From: Glandiceps talaboti
Lineage: Eukaryota > Hemichordata > Enteropneusta > Spengelidae
Direction: 5' to 3'
Assembly (NCBI RefSeq): GCF_964340395.1
Contig: NC_135555.1
Span: 17,270,246 to 17,334,245 of the forward strand
DNA: 64,000 nucleotides
Position numbers and translations under genes: made by a program. Below, piece after piece: positions 20,170-31,126 of the stretch (position 1 is the stretch's first letter; each line of letters starts with the position of its first letter). Below the pieces are notes generated by a model. It had not been told where the DNA came from, made no database searches, and saw nothing but the letters and a program-made list of their open reading frames with translations.

Positions 20170-20300
20170 TCTTTTGGTGATGTGGTGTGGTGGGGCTAGG
20201 CTATGCTTGCCTCTAAGATATGTCACGTTGTCCAGCCATAATCAAAGCTCAGGTGACGTGAGTACTGGCTGATCGATCGGCGCGGTACTACATCGTCACT

Positions 20301-20336
<36 letters not shown>
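20301..20336. repeat. (GTA)n microsatellite
   Basis: Twelve GTA/AGT triplets. Confidence 0.95.
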
Positions 20337-21069
20337 TGTTTATTAGAGTGACATGGAATAACATAACATTATAGTAACAAAAACAATTCGAAACAAGGAA
20401 TTGCCCAGCCCAACGGATTTACAAGTCACCACAGTCAGTGTACAATATATACAGGTAACCGAGTGTTGAATCCTATGGTTCATTAGCCGGCCTTCAATTA
20501 ACCAATTTCATTAAAACTACCATGCCAAAAAATACGTTAATGGCAAGTACCGCATGGTTTAACACATGTTTCCTCTGTATTAATCTATACAATATAATTG
20601 TTGCTCACAAAATATGTTTTAGGCTTTTTTGATTATCAAACTCGACTACTATCATGACGCTTATGATGCAAATTTATGATAGTATTGGCAAAATATGATT
20701 TAAACAGTAAACCATACGGACAACACCCGGTCTCAATCAATAAACGAACATTAAACACCCCGGATTAAATTTATCAAATTCGTAGACATAATTAATTGCA
20801 AAATTATGATTAGTATCTTAACGGATTAGAAGAAAAAGAAATTAAGATTCAGTTTCCTATCCCGAAAATTCATAAAATGATTTTATTTTATTTTATTTCT
20901 TTTTTTCTTTTAAATTGTTTTTTGTGACCCCAGGTATTTTCAGCAGGTTAGGCATAAAATTTAAAAGCAATCAAACACGTTGTTCAAGACTACAGAATAT
21001 ACTTTCAAATATACATGTGCCGCTGTCATGTATTTAGAAAATTGAAGTGCTAATTGATATTTCTTTTCT

Positions 21070-21190
<121 letters not shown>

Positions 21191-21727
21191 GGTAACTAAT
21201 ATGGTCATGGTAGTTTTTCCATCCCGCGATACTTTGTCAAAGGTGATTAAACTGTCTTTCAAGCTCCATCTTCGGGAACAAACAAAAATACTGCCATTTT
21301 CGCTTCGATTTTATTTTGGTTGTAATTAGCCAAGATAAAGCACTGCTACCTATAGAGTGACAGATTTGGTTAACACATTACTTTAAAAAGATAGGGGAAG
21401 GGTCAAACAATACATCTACATACAATATGATTGTCATTGAGGTATTGAGATGAGTGTCAAAAAAATGTAAAACTGCACACGATCACAATTCTACTGTATT
21501 TAGCTGTATAAAAAGTACTCAACATCAACCTTAATTTGTCAAGCAACAATCAGCTTAAATCATTAATTATATGTTATGTGCAGTCTTCTGATGAACGATT
21601 CCTGTTTGAGCTGAAATTCAAGTGATCAAATACAGTATTCCATGAGTTGGGGCATGTCGTAATGACGTCACAAAAAAACATTGGGTAACTCCTATGAGCA
21701 TAATGTAATTAAAAATGTAGCCAGAAT

Positions 21728-21799
21728 GGGGATATAGCTCAGTGGTAGAGCATTCGACTGCAGATCGAGGGGTCCCTGGTTCGAACCCGGGTGTCCCCT
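21728..21799 (+). tRNA. tRNA-Cys (GCA)
   Basis: 72-nt cloverleaf, no intron. The acceptor GGGGATA pairs with TGTCCCC, the anticodon GCA is at 21760-21762, the T arm is GGTTCGAACCC and the discriminator base is T. A TTTT terminator follows within 10 nt. TGACGTCA lies at 21663-21670. Confidence 0.95.
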
Positions 21800-22208
21800 C
21801 ACTTTTGTGTTTCTTTGAAAGTCGATAATATTGTGTCACGTGACAGTGTCAGTGTGTTCTTCGGTATTTATGTTGCAAAGTTACACAGGAGTGCGTTTAT
21901 ATGTACATGTATTTTGAACTCAGTCAATGTGTACTTTTAGCCAAAACGTCGTTAATATCCTGTTCAGTCTACGGAATGGTATTTCCATACATCCGCTATC
22001 TGATATCTTGAAATATCTTGAAAATATGAAATCATGGTTTGTGCTAACAAAATTTTCTGTGTGGTGTTTTTGTTGAGAAAGTTATGGAGTTCAGTCCAGA
22101 GACAGATATCACCATAGCCACAGACAAAGCAAGTCTGTGACATAACATAATATCTCGGTAAGCAAAAAGAATTGAAGGGCCGGGCTTTTGAAGTTGAAAC
22201 AAAAGGAA

Positions 22209-22334
22209 TGTCAGAAGTGGGATTCGAACCCACGCCTCCATTCGGAGACCAGAACGCCCTCAACGAACACTTCAGAAGTGCAAGGTCCTATAGTACCTTG
22301 AGTCTGGCGCCTTAGACCGCTCGGCCATCCTGAC
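22209..22334 (-). tRNA. tRNA-Leu (CAA) with intron
   Basis: 126-nt gene. The acceptor GTCAGGA pairs with TTCTGAC; the anticodon loop CTCAAG is followed by a ~42-nt intron at the usual place one base 3' of the anticodon; there is a long variable arm and GGTTCGAATCC as B box. It runs opposite to the tRNA-Cys at 21728. Metazoan tRNA-Leu(CAA) genes are commonly intron-bearing. A TTTT run follows. Confidence 0.95.
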
Positions 22335-23068
22335 ATCTTATATTTTTCGAGAACAAAAAAATAAAATTTAAGTTTTATAATCGCTGAGCAAACTACTTGA
22401 TTTGGTTAATAATTACACATAAGTTTTTATTTCTTTATCTTTCATATTTTCATTTTCACATCAACTCATAATGACTCGTACGGTAACTAGTCGATATTGG
22501 ACATTAATACATTTTGAACTTCGTTTTTCGTCTCAAATAAGATCATTTACTCTAATTGCCAATCCAGTCATCGGAGAAATAGTTTCCACCTGTGACACGT
22601 TTGTTTCGTTAGTATTTTTTTAAAGCTCATCTTTCTGTTGTTGTGACCGTTAGTAACAGTCAGTATTACTGAAATTGCTGAAACGAGAATTTGTGCAAAC
22701 CCGACAATTGCTGGGTGCATGGGACGAAATAGAAAATTGTATTTTGTTCTCTCGGTAAACTACTACCGGTGGTCTTAAGCACTGCAAAAAAATAAATGCG
22801 GTTTAAGTTATGCACACAAATTTTAAACTTCTTCTATCAAAATGAACTAAAATTAAAACGAAGCATTTTAACTGAAACATTCATATTGGAGACTGTGCTA
22901 TTTCAACATTTAATTGCAAATAATTGACAGAAAAAGTAACATATCCTAAGGATAACACAAGTTTAGAAGAATAACTTTACAGTTTACAGTCTTCTGTTGA
23001 ACGATTCCCGTTTTAGTTGAAATTCAAGTGATCAAATACAGTATTCCACGAGTTGGGGCATGTCGTAA

Positions 23069-23076
23069 TGACGTCA
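23069..23076. promoter_or_regulatory. TGACGTCA (CRE/ATF-type) octamer upstream of tRNA-Cys
   Basis: The palindromic octamer lies 77 bp upstream of the tRNA-Cys at 23146. Equivalent octamers accompany other Cys loci at 21663, 24665, 25654, 26962, 28558, 29589, 30769, 32011, 34139, 35035, 36191 and 44035. The octamer is the known CREB/ATF binding site; a role here is inference. Confidence 0.6.
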
Positions 23077-23145
23077 CACAAAAACCATACGTGGGTATAG
23101 TAATTACGCCTATGAGTATAATGTAATTAAACATGTAGTCAGAAT

Positions 23146-23217
23146 GGGGATATAGCTCAGTGGTAGAGCATTCGACTGCAGATCGAGAGGTCCCCGGTTC
23201 AAACCCGGGTGTCCCCT
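23146..23217 (+). tRNA. tRNA-Cys (GCA)
   Basis: Intact 72-nt cloverleaf with T arm GGTTCAAACCC and terminator TTATTTT. Identical to the gene at 27039 in unit A copy 2. Confidence 0.95.
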
Positions 23218-23574
23218 TATTTTGCGTACTTTTTAATGAAGGCCGATTTAGGTGTAGCTTGAAGTTGGTCACATTTTGAGAATTTGCCGAACGTGACAGG
23301 GTCGGTTGTGTATTGCAGCGTATTACTTTATATAATTATGTGTTGACGTTTGTACACAAATGTTTGTCTTGTTCACCAAAATAATACGTCATATAACTAT
23401 GCATCGTAATCATACAGATGTATGTTTGAGCCGTATTTTATTTTGTGTTGTTTATTTGCTGTCAATTAACATCACGTTTGTGTTTTGACCATACTTATGG
23501 GTATGAGTTTTTATAAGAATATATCATATGTATACATCAACCGAATATTTCAACTTTTAAGATGTGAACACATT

Positions 23575-23635
23575 GGGACATATCTCAGTGGTAGAGCATT
23601 CCGATATGTCCCTGGTTCGAACCCGGATGTCCCCT
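23575..23635 (+). pseudogene. 61-nt tRNA-Cys remnant lacking the anticodon arm
   Basis: GGGACATATCTCAGTGGTAG keeps the D arm and A box, then ATTCCGATATGTCCC replaces the anticodon arm, followed by a good T arm (GGTTCGAACCC) and TGTCCCC. Both internal promoter boxes survive. Duplicated at 27468. Confidence 0.85.
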
Positions 23636-24223
23636 TAATAATTATTGACGAAATAACTACTGACGAAATATTTAGATATCAAGATATTCTCAATTTGGTT
23701 AATGGACACGTGGTGGCGCTGTGAAGTAAAGGTTGGTATATCAATTATGTCTTCATTTGCAGGTTCAAATTTTGGAACTAGTTTAATTTGTAAACATCTG
23801 AAGATCTGTAAAACATGGACGAATCTGAAATCAAATATTAACCGTAAAATACACTAGACGTCAAAAATTGAAATTTCAGTTTAATAAGTAGGCCAACTAT
23901 TTATTTTATTTTATTTTATTTTTGTTTTGTTTTTATTTCGGTTAACGTTGTTTTGAAACTCGCTACAATAAAACAATCTCATTTCTTCATAATACGTGAA
24001 AAGGTAGGAGAAGCTAGAACCAAATAACACATGTCATTGGACGTTCAACTTTATAATTTGTGATTCAAAATGAAAATGATCAGTCTTTGTTGAGAAGTAT
24101 TTTGACTTTTAGTTTTGTGTATGTTGTCTTTGATCTAGCGTTGTTACATAGCCTTGTTTTTAAAAACGAACCAAAAAGGTTGCATGTTTTCCCAATTTTT
24201 TTTGTAAGGCTTTCAAAACGTAA

Positions 24224-24349
24224 TGTCAGAAGTGGGATTCGAACCCACGCCTCCATTCGGAGACCAGAACGCCCTCAACCAACACTTCAACAGTGCAAGG
24301 TCGTGTAATACCTTGAGTCTGGCGCCTTAGACCGCTCGGCCATCCTGAC
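24224..24349 (-). tRNA. tRNA-Leu (CAA) with intron
   Basis: 126 nt, intact stems. The intron differs from that at 22209 in several bases while the mature part is conserved. Identical copy at 28117. Confidence 0.95.
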
Positions 24350-24740
24350 ATCTATTTCCAATTTGACGCTCAACGACATATTAACAATGTAATTCGACAA
24401 AATAAAATTGTTCTACATTTCATTCGATTGGTAGAGTTAAGACATCTAACAGACACATAAAAATTTGGTGTTATTTCTTGATGTGAAAAATTATAATTGG
24501 CTGAAAGCATTGAATTTTTGTCTTTTATTTACCATTCATATTGAAGATATTATTACTGCGCATGCACTGACCATCTAAAGTTATAAGTAATGCAATAGGC
24601 ACAATATATCCCTTAGATCAGTGACTAACTTGTCAAATACAAGTCAAATTCAGGCATGGTATGATGACGTCACCCATGAAGGACCAATGACACCTGTTGG
24701 TACGATAACGTATGCGATAAATAGCTTGCAGAAACGAACT

Positions 24741-24857
24741 GGGGATATAGCTCAGTGGTAGAGCATTTCACTTTTTCACAAGGCAAGCCATTAGGGTTGT
24801 CTTTTAACAAAAGAAAAAAAGCATTCTGCAGATCGAGAGAACCAACATCAATTTGAT
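24741..24857 (+). pseudogene. tRNA-Cys interrupted by a ~60-bp A-tailed insert
   Basis: The 5' part (GGGGATATAGCTCAGTGGTA plus GAGCATT) is followed by an insert ending in an AACAAAAGAAAAAAA-type tail and then GCATTCTGCAGATCGAGAGA. CATT is repeated on both sides of the insert. The 3' acceptor half is missing. TGACGTCA lies at 24665. Confidence 0.85.
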
Positions 24858-25003
24858 CATGAACTTTTTCTAAAAATTTTCAGCAGGTCCGGCACAAAAT
24901 GTAAAAGCAATGACACATATTGTTCAAGACTTTCAAATATACATATGCCGCTGTCATGTATTTAGAAAATTGAAGTGCTAATTGACATTTCTTTTCCAAT
25001 ACC

Positions 25004-25085
25004 TCTCTCTCTCTCTGTCTCTCCGTCTCTGTCTCTGTCTCTGTCTCTGTCTCTGTCTGTCTCTGTCTATGTCTCTCTCTCTCGC

Positions 25086-25140
<55 letters not shown>

Positions 25141-25178
25141 GTCTCTGTCTCTGTCTCTGTCTCTGTCTCTGTCTCTCT
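25004..25178. repeat. CT/CTGT microsatellite in unit A copy 1
   Basis: Interrupted CT tract; the copy at 28897-29111 is about 40 bp longer in its pure CT part, the main length difference between the two A units. Confidence 0.95.
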
Positions 25179-25719
25179 CATTGGTAACTAATATGGTCAT
25201 GGTAGTTTTTCCATTCAGCGATACTTTGTCAAAGGTGATTAAACTGCCTTTCACACTCCATTTTCGGGAACAAACAAAAATATTGCCATTGTCGCTTTGA
25301 ATTTATTTTGGTTGTAATTAGCCAAGATAAAGCACTGCTACCTATAGAGTGACATATTTGGTTAACACATTACTTTAAAAAGACAGGGGAAGGGTCAAAC
25401 AATACATCTACATACAATATGATTGTCATTGAGGTATTGAGATGAGTGTCTAAAAAATGTAAAACTGCACACGATCACAATTCTACTGTATTTAGCTGTA
25501 TAAAAAGTGCTCAGCATCAACCTTAATTTGCCAACAATCAGCTTAAACCATCATTAATTATATGTTATGTGCAGTCTTCTGGTGAACGGTTCCTGTTTGA
25601 GCTGAAATTCAAGTGATCAAATACAGTATTCCACGAATTGGGGCATGTCGAAATGACGTCACAAAAACCCATTTGGTATCTCCTATGAGTATAATGTAAT
25701 TAAGTCAGGTAGTCAGAAT

Positions 25720-25791
25720 GGGGATATAGCTCAGTGGTAGAGCATTCGACTGCAGATCGAGAGGTCCCCGGTTCAAACCCGGGTGTCCCCT
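25720..25791 (+). tRNA. tRNA-Cys (GCA)
   Basis: Intact 72-nt gene with TTATTTT terminator. TGACGTCA at 25654-25661. Copy at 29655. Confidence 0.95.
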
Positions 25792-26148
25792 TATTTTGCG
25801 TACTTTTTAATGAAGGCCGATTCAGGTGACGCTTGAAGTTGGTCACATGATGAGAATTTGATGAACGTGACAGGGTCGGTTTGTATTGCAGCGTATTGCT
25901 TTAATTATGTGTACTGTTGACGTTTGTACACAAATGTTTGTCTTGTTCACCAAAATAATACGTCATGTAACTGTGCATCGTAATCATACAGATGTATGTT
26001 TGAGCCGTATTTTATTTTGTGTGTTTTATTTGCTGTCAATTAACATCACGTTTGTGTTTTGACCATACTTATGGGTATGGGTTTTTGTAAGAATATATCA
26101 TACGTATACACCAACCGAATATTTCAACTTTTAAGATGTGAACACATT

Positions 26149-26209
26149 GGGACATATCTCAGTGGTAGAGCATTCCGAAAGGTCCCCGGTTCGAACCCGG
26201 ATGTTTCCT
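26149..26209 (+). pseudogene. 61-nt tRNA-Cys remnant lacking the anticodon arm (variant)
   Basis: Same structure as 23575 but with CCGAAAGGTCCCC at the deletion point and TGTTTCC at the 3' end, which weakens acceptor pairing. Confidence 0.85.
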
Positions 26210-26502
26210 TATTTTGTGAAAATTCTACTGACGGAAATATTTAGATATCAAGATATTCTCAAGTTGGTTAATGGACACTTGGTGGCGCTGTGAAGTAAAG
26301 GTTGGTATATCAATTATGTCTTCATTTGCAGGTTCAAATTTTGGAACTAGTTTAATTTGTAAACATCTGAAGATCTGTAAAACATGGACGAATCTGAAAT
26401 CAAATATTAACCGTTAAATACACTAGACGTCAAAAACTGAAATTTCAGTTTAATAAGTAGGACAACTATTTATTTTATTTTATTTTTGTTTTCTTTTCTT
26501 TT

Positions 26503-26523
26503 CTACCACTGAGCTATATCCCC
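26503..26523 (-). pseudogene. tRNA-Cys 5' fragment at the unit A copy 1/copy 2 junction
   Basis: CTACCACTGAGCTATATCCC plus C is the complement of the first 21 nt of tRNA-Cys. It lies exactly where copy 1 ends and copy 2 begins, so the duplication joint passes through a tRNA-Cys sequence. Confidence 0.85.
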
Positions 26524-27038
26524 ATTTCTGTTGTTGTGACCGTTAGTAACAGTCAGTATTACTGAAATTGCTGAAACGAGAATTTGTGCAAACCCGACAA
26601 TTGCTGGGTGCATGGGACGAAATAGAAAATTGTATTTTGTTCTCTCGGTAAACTACTACCGGTGGTCTTAAGCACTGCAAAAAAATAAATGCGGTTTAAG
26701 TTATGCACACAAATTTTAAACTTCTTCTATCAAAATGAACTAAAATTAAAACGAAGCATTTTAACTGAAACATTCATATTGGAGACTGTGCTATTTCAAC
26801 ATTTAATTGCAAATAATTGACAGAAAAAGTAACATATCCTAAGGATAACACAAGTTTAGAAGAATAACTTTACAGTTTACAGTCTTCTGTTGAACGATTC
26901 CTGTTTTAGTTGAAATTCAAGTGATCAAATACAGTATTCCACGAGTTGGGGCATGTCGTAATGACGTCACACAAAAACCATACGTGGGTATAGTAATTAC
27001 GCCTATGAGTATAATGTAATTAAACATGTAGTCAGAAT

Positions 27039-27110
27039 GGGGATATAGCTCAGTGGTAGAGCATTCGACTGCAGATCGAGAGGTCCCCGGTTCAAACCCG
27101 GGTGTCCCCT
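27039..27110 (+). tRNA. tRNA-Cys (GCA)
   Basis: Duplicate of the gene at 23146, offset 3893; TGACGTCA at 26962. Confidence 0.95.
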
Positions 27111-27467
27111 TATTTTGCGTACTTTTTAATGAAGGCCGATTTAGGTGTAGCTTGAAGTTGGTCACATTTTGAGAATTTGCCGAACGTGACAGGGTCGGTT
27201 GTGTATTGCAGCGTATTACTTTATATAATTATGTGTTGACGTTTGTACACAAATGTTTGTCTTGTTCACCAAAATAATACGTCATATAACTATGCATCGT
27301 AATCATACAGATGTATGTTTGAGCCGTATTTTATTTTGTGTTGTTTATTTGCTGTCAATTAACATCACGTTTGTGTTTTGACCATACTTATGGGTATGAG
27401 TTTTTATAAGAATATATCATATGTATACATCAACCGAATATTTCAACTTTTAAGATGTGAACACATT

Positions 27468-27528
27468 GGGACATATCTCAGTGGTAGAGCATTCCGATAT
27501 GTCCCTGGTTCGAACCCGGATGTCCCCT
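27468..27528 (+). pseudogene. 61-nt tRNA-Cys remnant lacking the anticodon arm
   Basis: Duplicate of 23575-23635. Confidence 0.85.
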
Positions 27529-28116
27529 TAATAATTATTGACGAAATAACTACTGACGAAATATTTAGATATCAAGATATTCTCAATTTGGTTAATGGAC
27601 ACGTGGTGGCGCTGTGAAGTAAAGGTTGGTATATCAATTATGTCTTCATTTGCAGGTTCAAATTTTGGAACTAGTTTAATTTGTAAACATCTGAAGATCT
27701 GTAAAACATGGACGAATCTGAAATCAAATATTAACCGTAAAATACACTAGACGTCAAAAATTGAAATTTCAGTTTAATAAGTAGGCCAACTATTTATTTT
27801 ATTTTATTTTATTTTTGTTTTGTTTTTATTTCGGTTAACGTTGTTTTGAAACTCGCTACAATAAAACAATCTCATTTCTTCATAATACGTGAAAAGGTAG
27901 GAGAAGCTAGAACCAAATAACACATGTCATTGGACGTTCAACTTTATAATTTGTGATTCAAAATGAAAATGATCAGTCTTTGTTGAGAAGTATTTTGACT
28001 TTTAGTTTTGTGTATGTTGTCTTTGATCTAGCGTTGTTACATAGCCTTGTTTTTAAAAACGAACCAAAAAGGTTGCATGTTTTCCCAATTTTTTTTGTAA
28101 GGCTTTCAAAACGTAA

Positions 28117-28242
28117 TGTCAGAAGTGGGATTCGAACCCACGCCTCCATTCGGAGACCAGAACGCCCTCAACCAACACTTCAACAGTGCAAGGTCGTGTA
28201 ATACCTTGAGTCTGGCGCCTTAGACCGCTCGGCCATCCTGAC
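28117..28242 (-). tRNA. tRNA-Leu (CAA) with intron
   Basis: Duplicate of 24224-24349, intact. Confidence 0.95.
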
Positions 28243-28633
28243 ATCTATTTCCAATTTGACGCTCAACGACATATTAACAATGTAATTCGACAAAATAAAA
28301 TTGTTCTACATTTCATTCGATTGGTAGAGTTAAGACATCTAACAGACACATAAAAATTTGGTGTTATTTCTTGATGTGAAAAATTATAATTGGCTGAAAG
28401 CATTGAATTTTTGTCTTTTATTTACCATTCATATTGAAGATATTATTACTGCGCATGCACTGACCATCTAAAGTTATAAGTAATGCAATAGGCACAATAT
28501 ATCCCTTAGATCAGTGACTAACTTGTCAAATACAAGTCAAATTCAGGCATGGTATGATGACGTCACCCATGAAGGACCAATGACACCTGTTGGTACGATA
28601 ACGTATGCGATAAATAGCTTGCAGAAACGAACT

Positions 28634-28750
28634 GGGGATATAGCTCAGTGGTAGAGCATTTCACTTTTTCACAAGGCAAGCCATTAGGGTTGTCTTTTAA
28701 CAAAAGAAAAAAAGCATTCTGCAGATCGAGAGAACCAACATCAATTTGAT
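28634..28750 (+). pseudogene. tRNA-Cys interrupted by a ~60-bp A-tailed insert
   Basis: Duplicate of 24741-24857, with the same CATT flanks. Confidence 0.85.
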
Positions 28751-28896
28751 CATGAACTTTTTCTAAAAATTTTCAGCAGGTCCGGCACAAAATGTAAAAG
28801 CAATGACACATATTGTTCAAGACTTTCAAATATACATATGCCGCTGTCATGTATTTAGAAAATTGAAGTGCTAATTGACATTTCTTTTCCAATACC

Positions 28897-28978
28897 TCTC
28901 TCTCTCTCTGTCTCTCCGTCTCTGTCTCTGTCTCTGTCTCTGTCTCTGTCTGTCTCTGTCTATGTCTCTCTCTCTCGC

Positions 28979-29071
<93 letters not shown>

Positions 29072-29111
29072 GTCTCTGTCTCTGTCTCTGTCTCTGTCTC
29101 TGTCTCTCTCA
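28897..29111. repeat. CT/CTGT microsatellite in unit A copy 2
   Basis: Longer allele of the tract at 25004-25178. Confidence 0.95.
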
Positions 29112-29654
29112 TTGGTAACTAATATGGTCATGGTAGTTTTTCCATTCAGCGATACTTTGTCAAAGGTGATTAAACTGCCTTTCACACTCCATTTTCGGGA
29201 ACAAACAAAAATATTGCCATTGTCGCTTTGAATTTATTTTGGTTGTAATTAGCCAAGATAAAGCACTGCTACCTATAGAGTGACATATTTGGTTAACATA
29301 TTACTTTAAAAAGACAGGGGAAGGGTCAAACAATACATCTACATACATACAATATGATTGTCATTGAGGTATTGAGATGAGTGTCTAAAAAATGTAAAAC
29401 TGCACACGATCACAATTCTACTGTATTTAGCTGTATAAAAAGTGCTCAGCATCAACCTTAATTTGCCAACAATCAGCTTAAACCATCATTAATTATATGT
29501 TATGTGCAGTCTTCTGGTGAACGGTTCCTGTTTGAGCTGAAATTCAAGTGATCAAATACAGTATTCCACGAATTGGGGCATGTCGAAATGACGTCACAAA
29601 AACCCATTTGGTATCTCCTATGAGTATAATGTAATTAAGTCAGGTAGTCAGAAT

Positions 29655-29726
29655 GGGGATATAGCTCAGTGGTAGAGCATTCGACTGCAGATCGAGAGGT
29701 CCCCGGTTCAAACCCGGGTGTCCCCT
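29655..29726 (+). tRNA. tRNA-Cys (GCA), uninterrupted counterpart of the LINE-filled site
   Basis: Intact 72-nt gene. Its 3' flank (ATTCAGGTGACGCTTGAAG, then CACATGATGAG) is the same as the flank of the tRNA-Cys 3' half at 49277-49326, where a LINE sits. The two loci are therefore an empty/filled pair. Confidence 0.95.
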
Positions 29727-30083
29727 TATTTTGCGTACTTTTTAATGAAGGCCGATTCAGGTGACGCTTGAAGTTGGTCACATGATGAGAATTTGATGAA
29801 CGTGACAGGGTCGGTTTGTATTGCAGCGTATTGCTTTAATTATGTGTACTGTTGACGTTTGTACACAAATGTTTGTCTTGTTCACCAAAATAATACGTCA
29901 TGTAACTGTGCATCGTAATCATACAGATGTATGTTTGAGCCGTATTTTATTTTGTGTGTTTTATTTGCTGTCAATTAACATCACGTTTGTGTTTTGACCA
30001 TACTTATGGGTATGGGTTTTTGTAAGAATATATCATACGTATACACCAACCGAATATTTCAACTTTTAAGATGTGAACACATT

Positions 30084-30144
30084 GGGACATATCTCAGTGG
30101 TAGAGCATTCCGAAAGGTCCCCGGTTCGAACCCGGATGTTTCCT
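30084..30144 (+). pseudogene. 61-nt tRNA-Cys remnant (variant)
   Basis: Duplicate of 26149-26209; an inverted copy lies at 48864-48924. Confidence 0.85.
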
Positions 30145-30550
30145 TATTTTGTGAAAATTCTACTGACGGAAATATTTAGATATCAAGATATTCTCAAGTT
30201 GGTTAATGGACACTTGGTGGCGCTGTGAAGTAAAGGTTGGTATATCAATTATGTCTTCATTTGCAGGTTCAAATTTTGGAACTAGTTTAATTTGTAAACA
30301 TCTGAAGATCTGTAAAACATGGACGAATCTGAAATCAAATATTAACCGTTAAATACACTAGACGTCAAAAACTGAAATTTCAGTTTAATAAGTAGGACAA
30401 CTATTTATTTTATTTTATTTTTGTTTTGTTTTCTTTTTATTTCGGTTATTTTTATTTTGAAACTTGTTAGAATAAATAATCTTTTTTCTTCATAATAAGT
30501 GAAAACGTAGGCGAAGCTAGAACCAAATAACATCACATGTCATTGGACGT

Positions 30551-30580
30551 TCAACTCTAACTCTAACTTTAACTCTAACT
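30551..30580. repeat. (AACTCT)n telomere-like hexamers
   Basis: Four to five AACTCT/AACTTT hexamers next to an interrupted tRNA-Cys; repeated at about 34818 and 39009, and inverted at about 44233 and 48430. The other strand reads TTAGAG-type units, one base from TTAGGG. Confidence 0.7.
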
Positions 30581-30700
30581 CCCTTCGAACCAGGGCCCTC
30601 TCGATATGCAGTCGAGTGCTCTTTTTTCTTTTATTAAAAGATAATCCCAATGGTTTGCCTTGTTGAAAAGGGAAATGCTCTACCACTGAGCTATATCCCC
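30581..30700 (-). pseudogene. tRNA-Cys interrupted by a ~60-bp A-tailed insert
   Basis: On the minus strand GGGGATATAGCTCAGTGGTA leads into the insert and then into GCACTCGACTGCATATCGAG, with T-loop bases TTCGAA but no acceptor. TGACGTCA at 30769-30776. Confidence 0.85.
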
Positions 30701-31000
30701 AGTTCGTTTCTGCAAGCTATTTATCGCATACGTTATCGTACCAACATGTGTCATTGGTCCGTCGTGGGTGACGTCACTGCGCCATGCCTGAAATTGACTT
30801 GTATTTGACAAGTTAGTCACTGATTTAAGGTATATATTTTGTCTAATGCATTATTTATAAGTTTAGATGGTCAGTGCATGCGCAGTAATATCTTCAATAT
30901 GAATGGTAAATACAAAGGAAAAAATTGAATGCTTTCAGCCAATCATTTTATAATTTTTTTAATTGTTAATATGTCGGTGAGCAACAAATTGGTAACATAT

Positions 31001-31126
31001 GTCAGGATGGCCGAGCGGTCTAAGGCGCCAGACTCAAGGTACTACAGGACCTTGCACTGTTGAAGTGTTGGTTGAGGGCGTTCTGGTCTCCGAATGGAGG
31101 CGTGGGTTCGAATCCCACTTCTGACA
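31001..31126 (+). tRNA. tRNA-Leu (CAA) with intron
   Basis: Intact 126-nt gene, followed by ACGTTTT. In the next two B units the same locus has collapsed to 37 nt (35310, 39501). Confidence 0.95.

Larger units (their letters stand above)
17801..20930. other. Repeat-rich interval upstream of the lectin gene
   Basis: It holds the GA/CAGA tract, a duplicated lectin-exon fragment, a 42-bp minisatellite, an inverted-repeat element (19857-20169) and a GTA tract (20301-20336). About 18.4-19.15 kb and 20.35-20.9 kb show nothing I can name. Confidence 0.5.
22633..26502. repeat. 3.9-kb array unit A, copy 1
   Basis: Matches 26524-30430 almost base for base at a 3893-bp offset, which becomes 3935 past the CT tract because copy 2 has a longer tract. 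Order: tRNA-Cys, 61-nt Cys remnant, tRNA-Leu (-), interrupted Cys, CT tract, tRNA-Cys, 61-nt remnant. Confidence 0.92.
26524..30430. repeat. 3.9-kb array unit A, copy 2
   Basis: Nearly identical to 22633-26502; the differences I noticed are a few single bases, extra CT units and a short ATAC expansion near 29345. Confidence 0.92.

Noticed and set aside
19842-20180. 112-codon frame
   Set aside because: It coincides with the inverted-repeat element and its ends are simply the two terminal repeats; no protein similarity is recognised.
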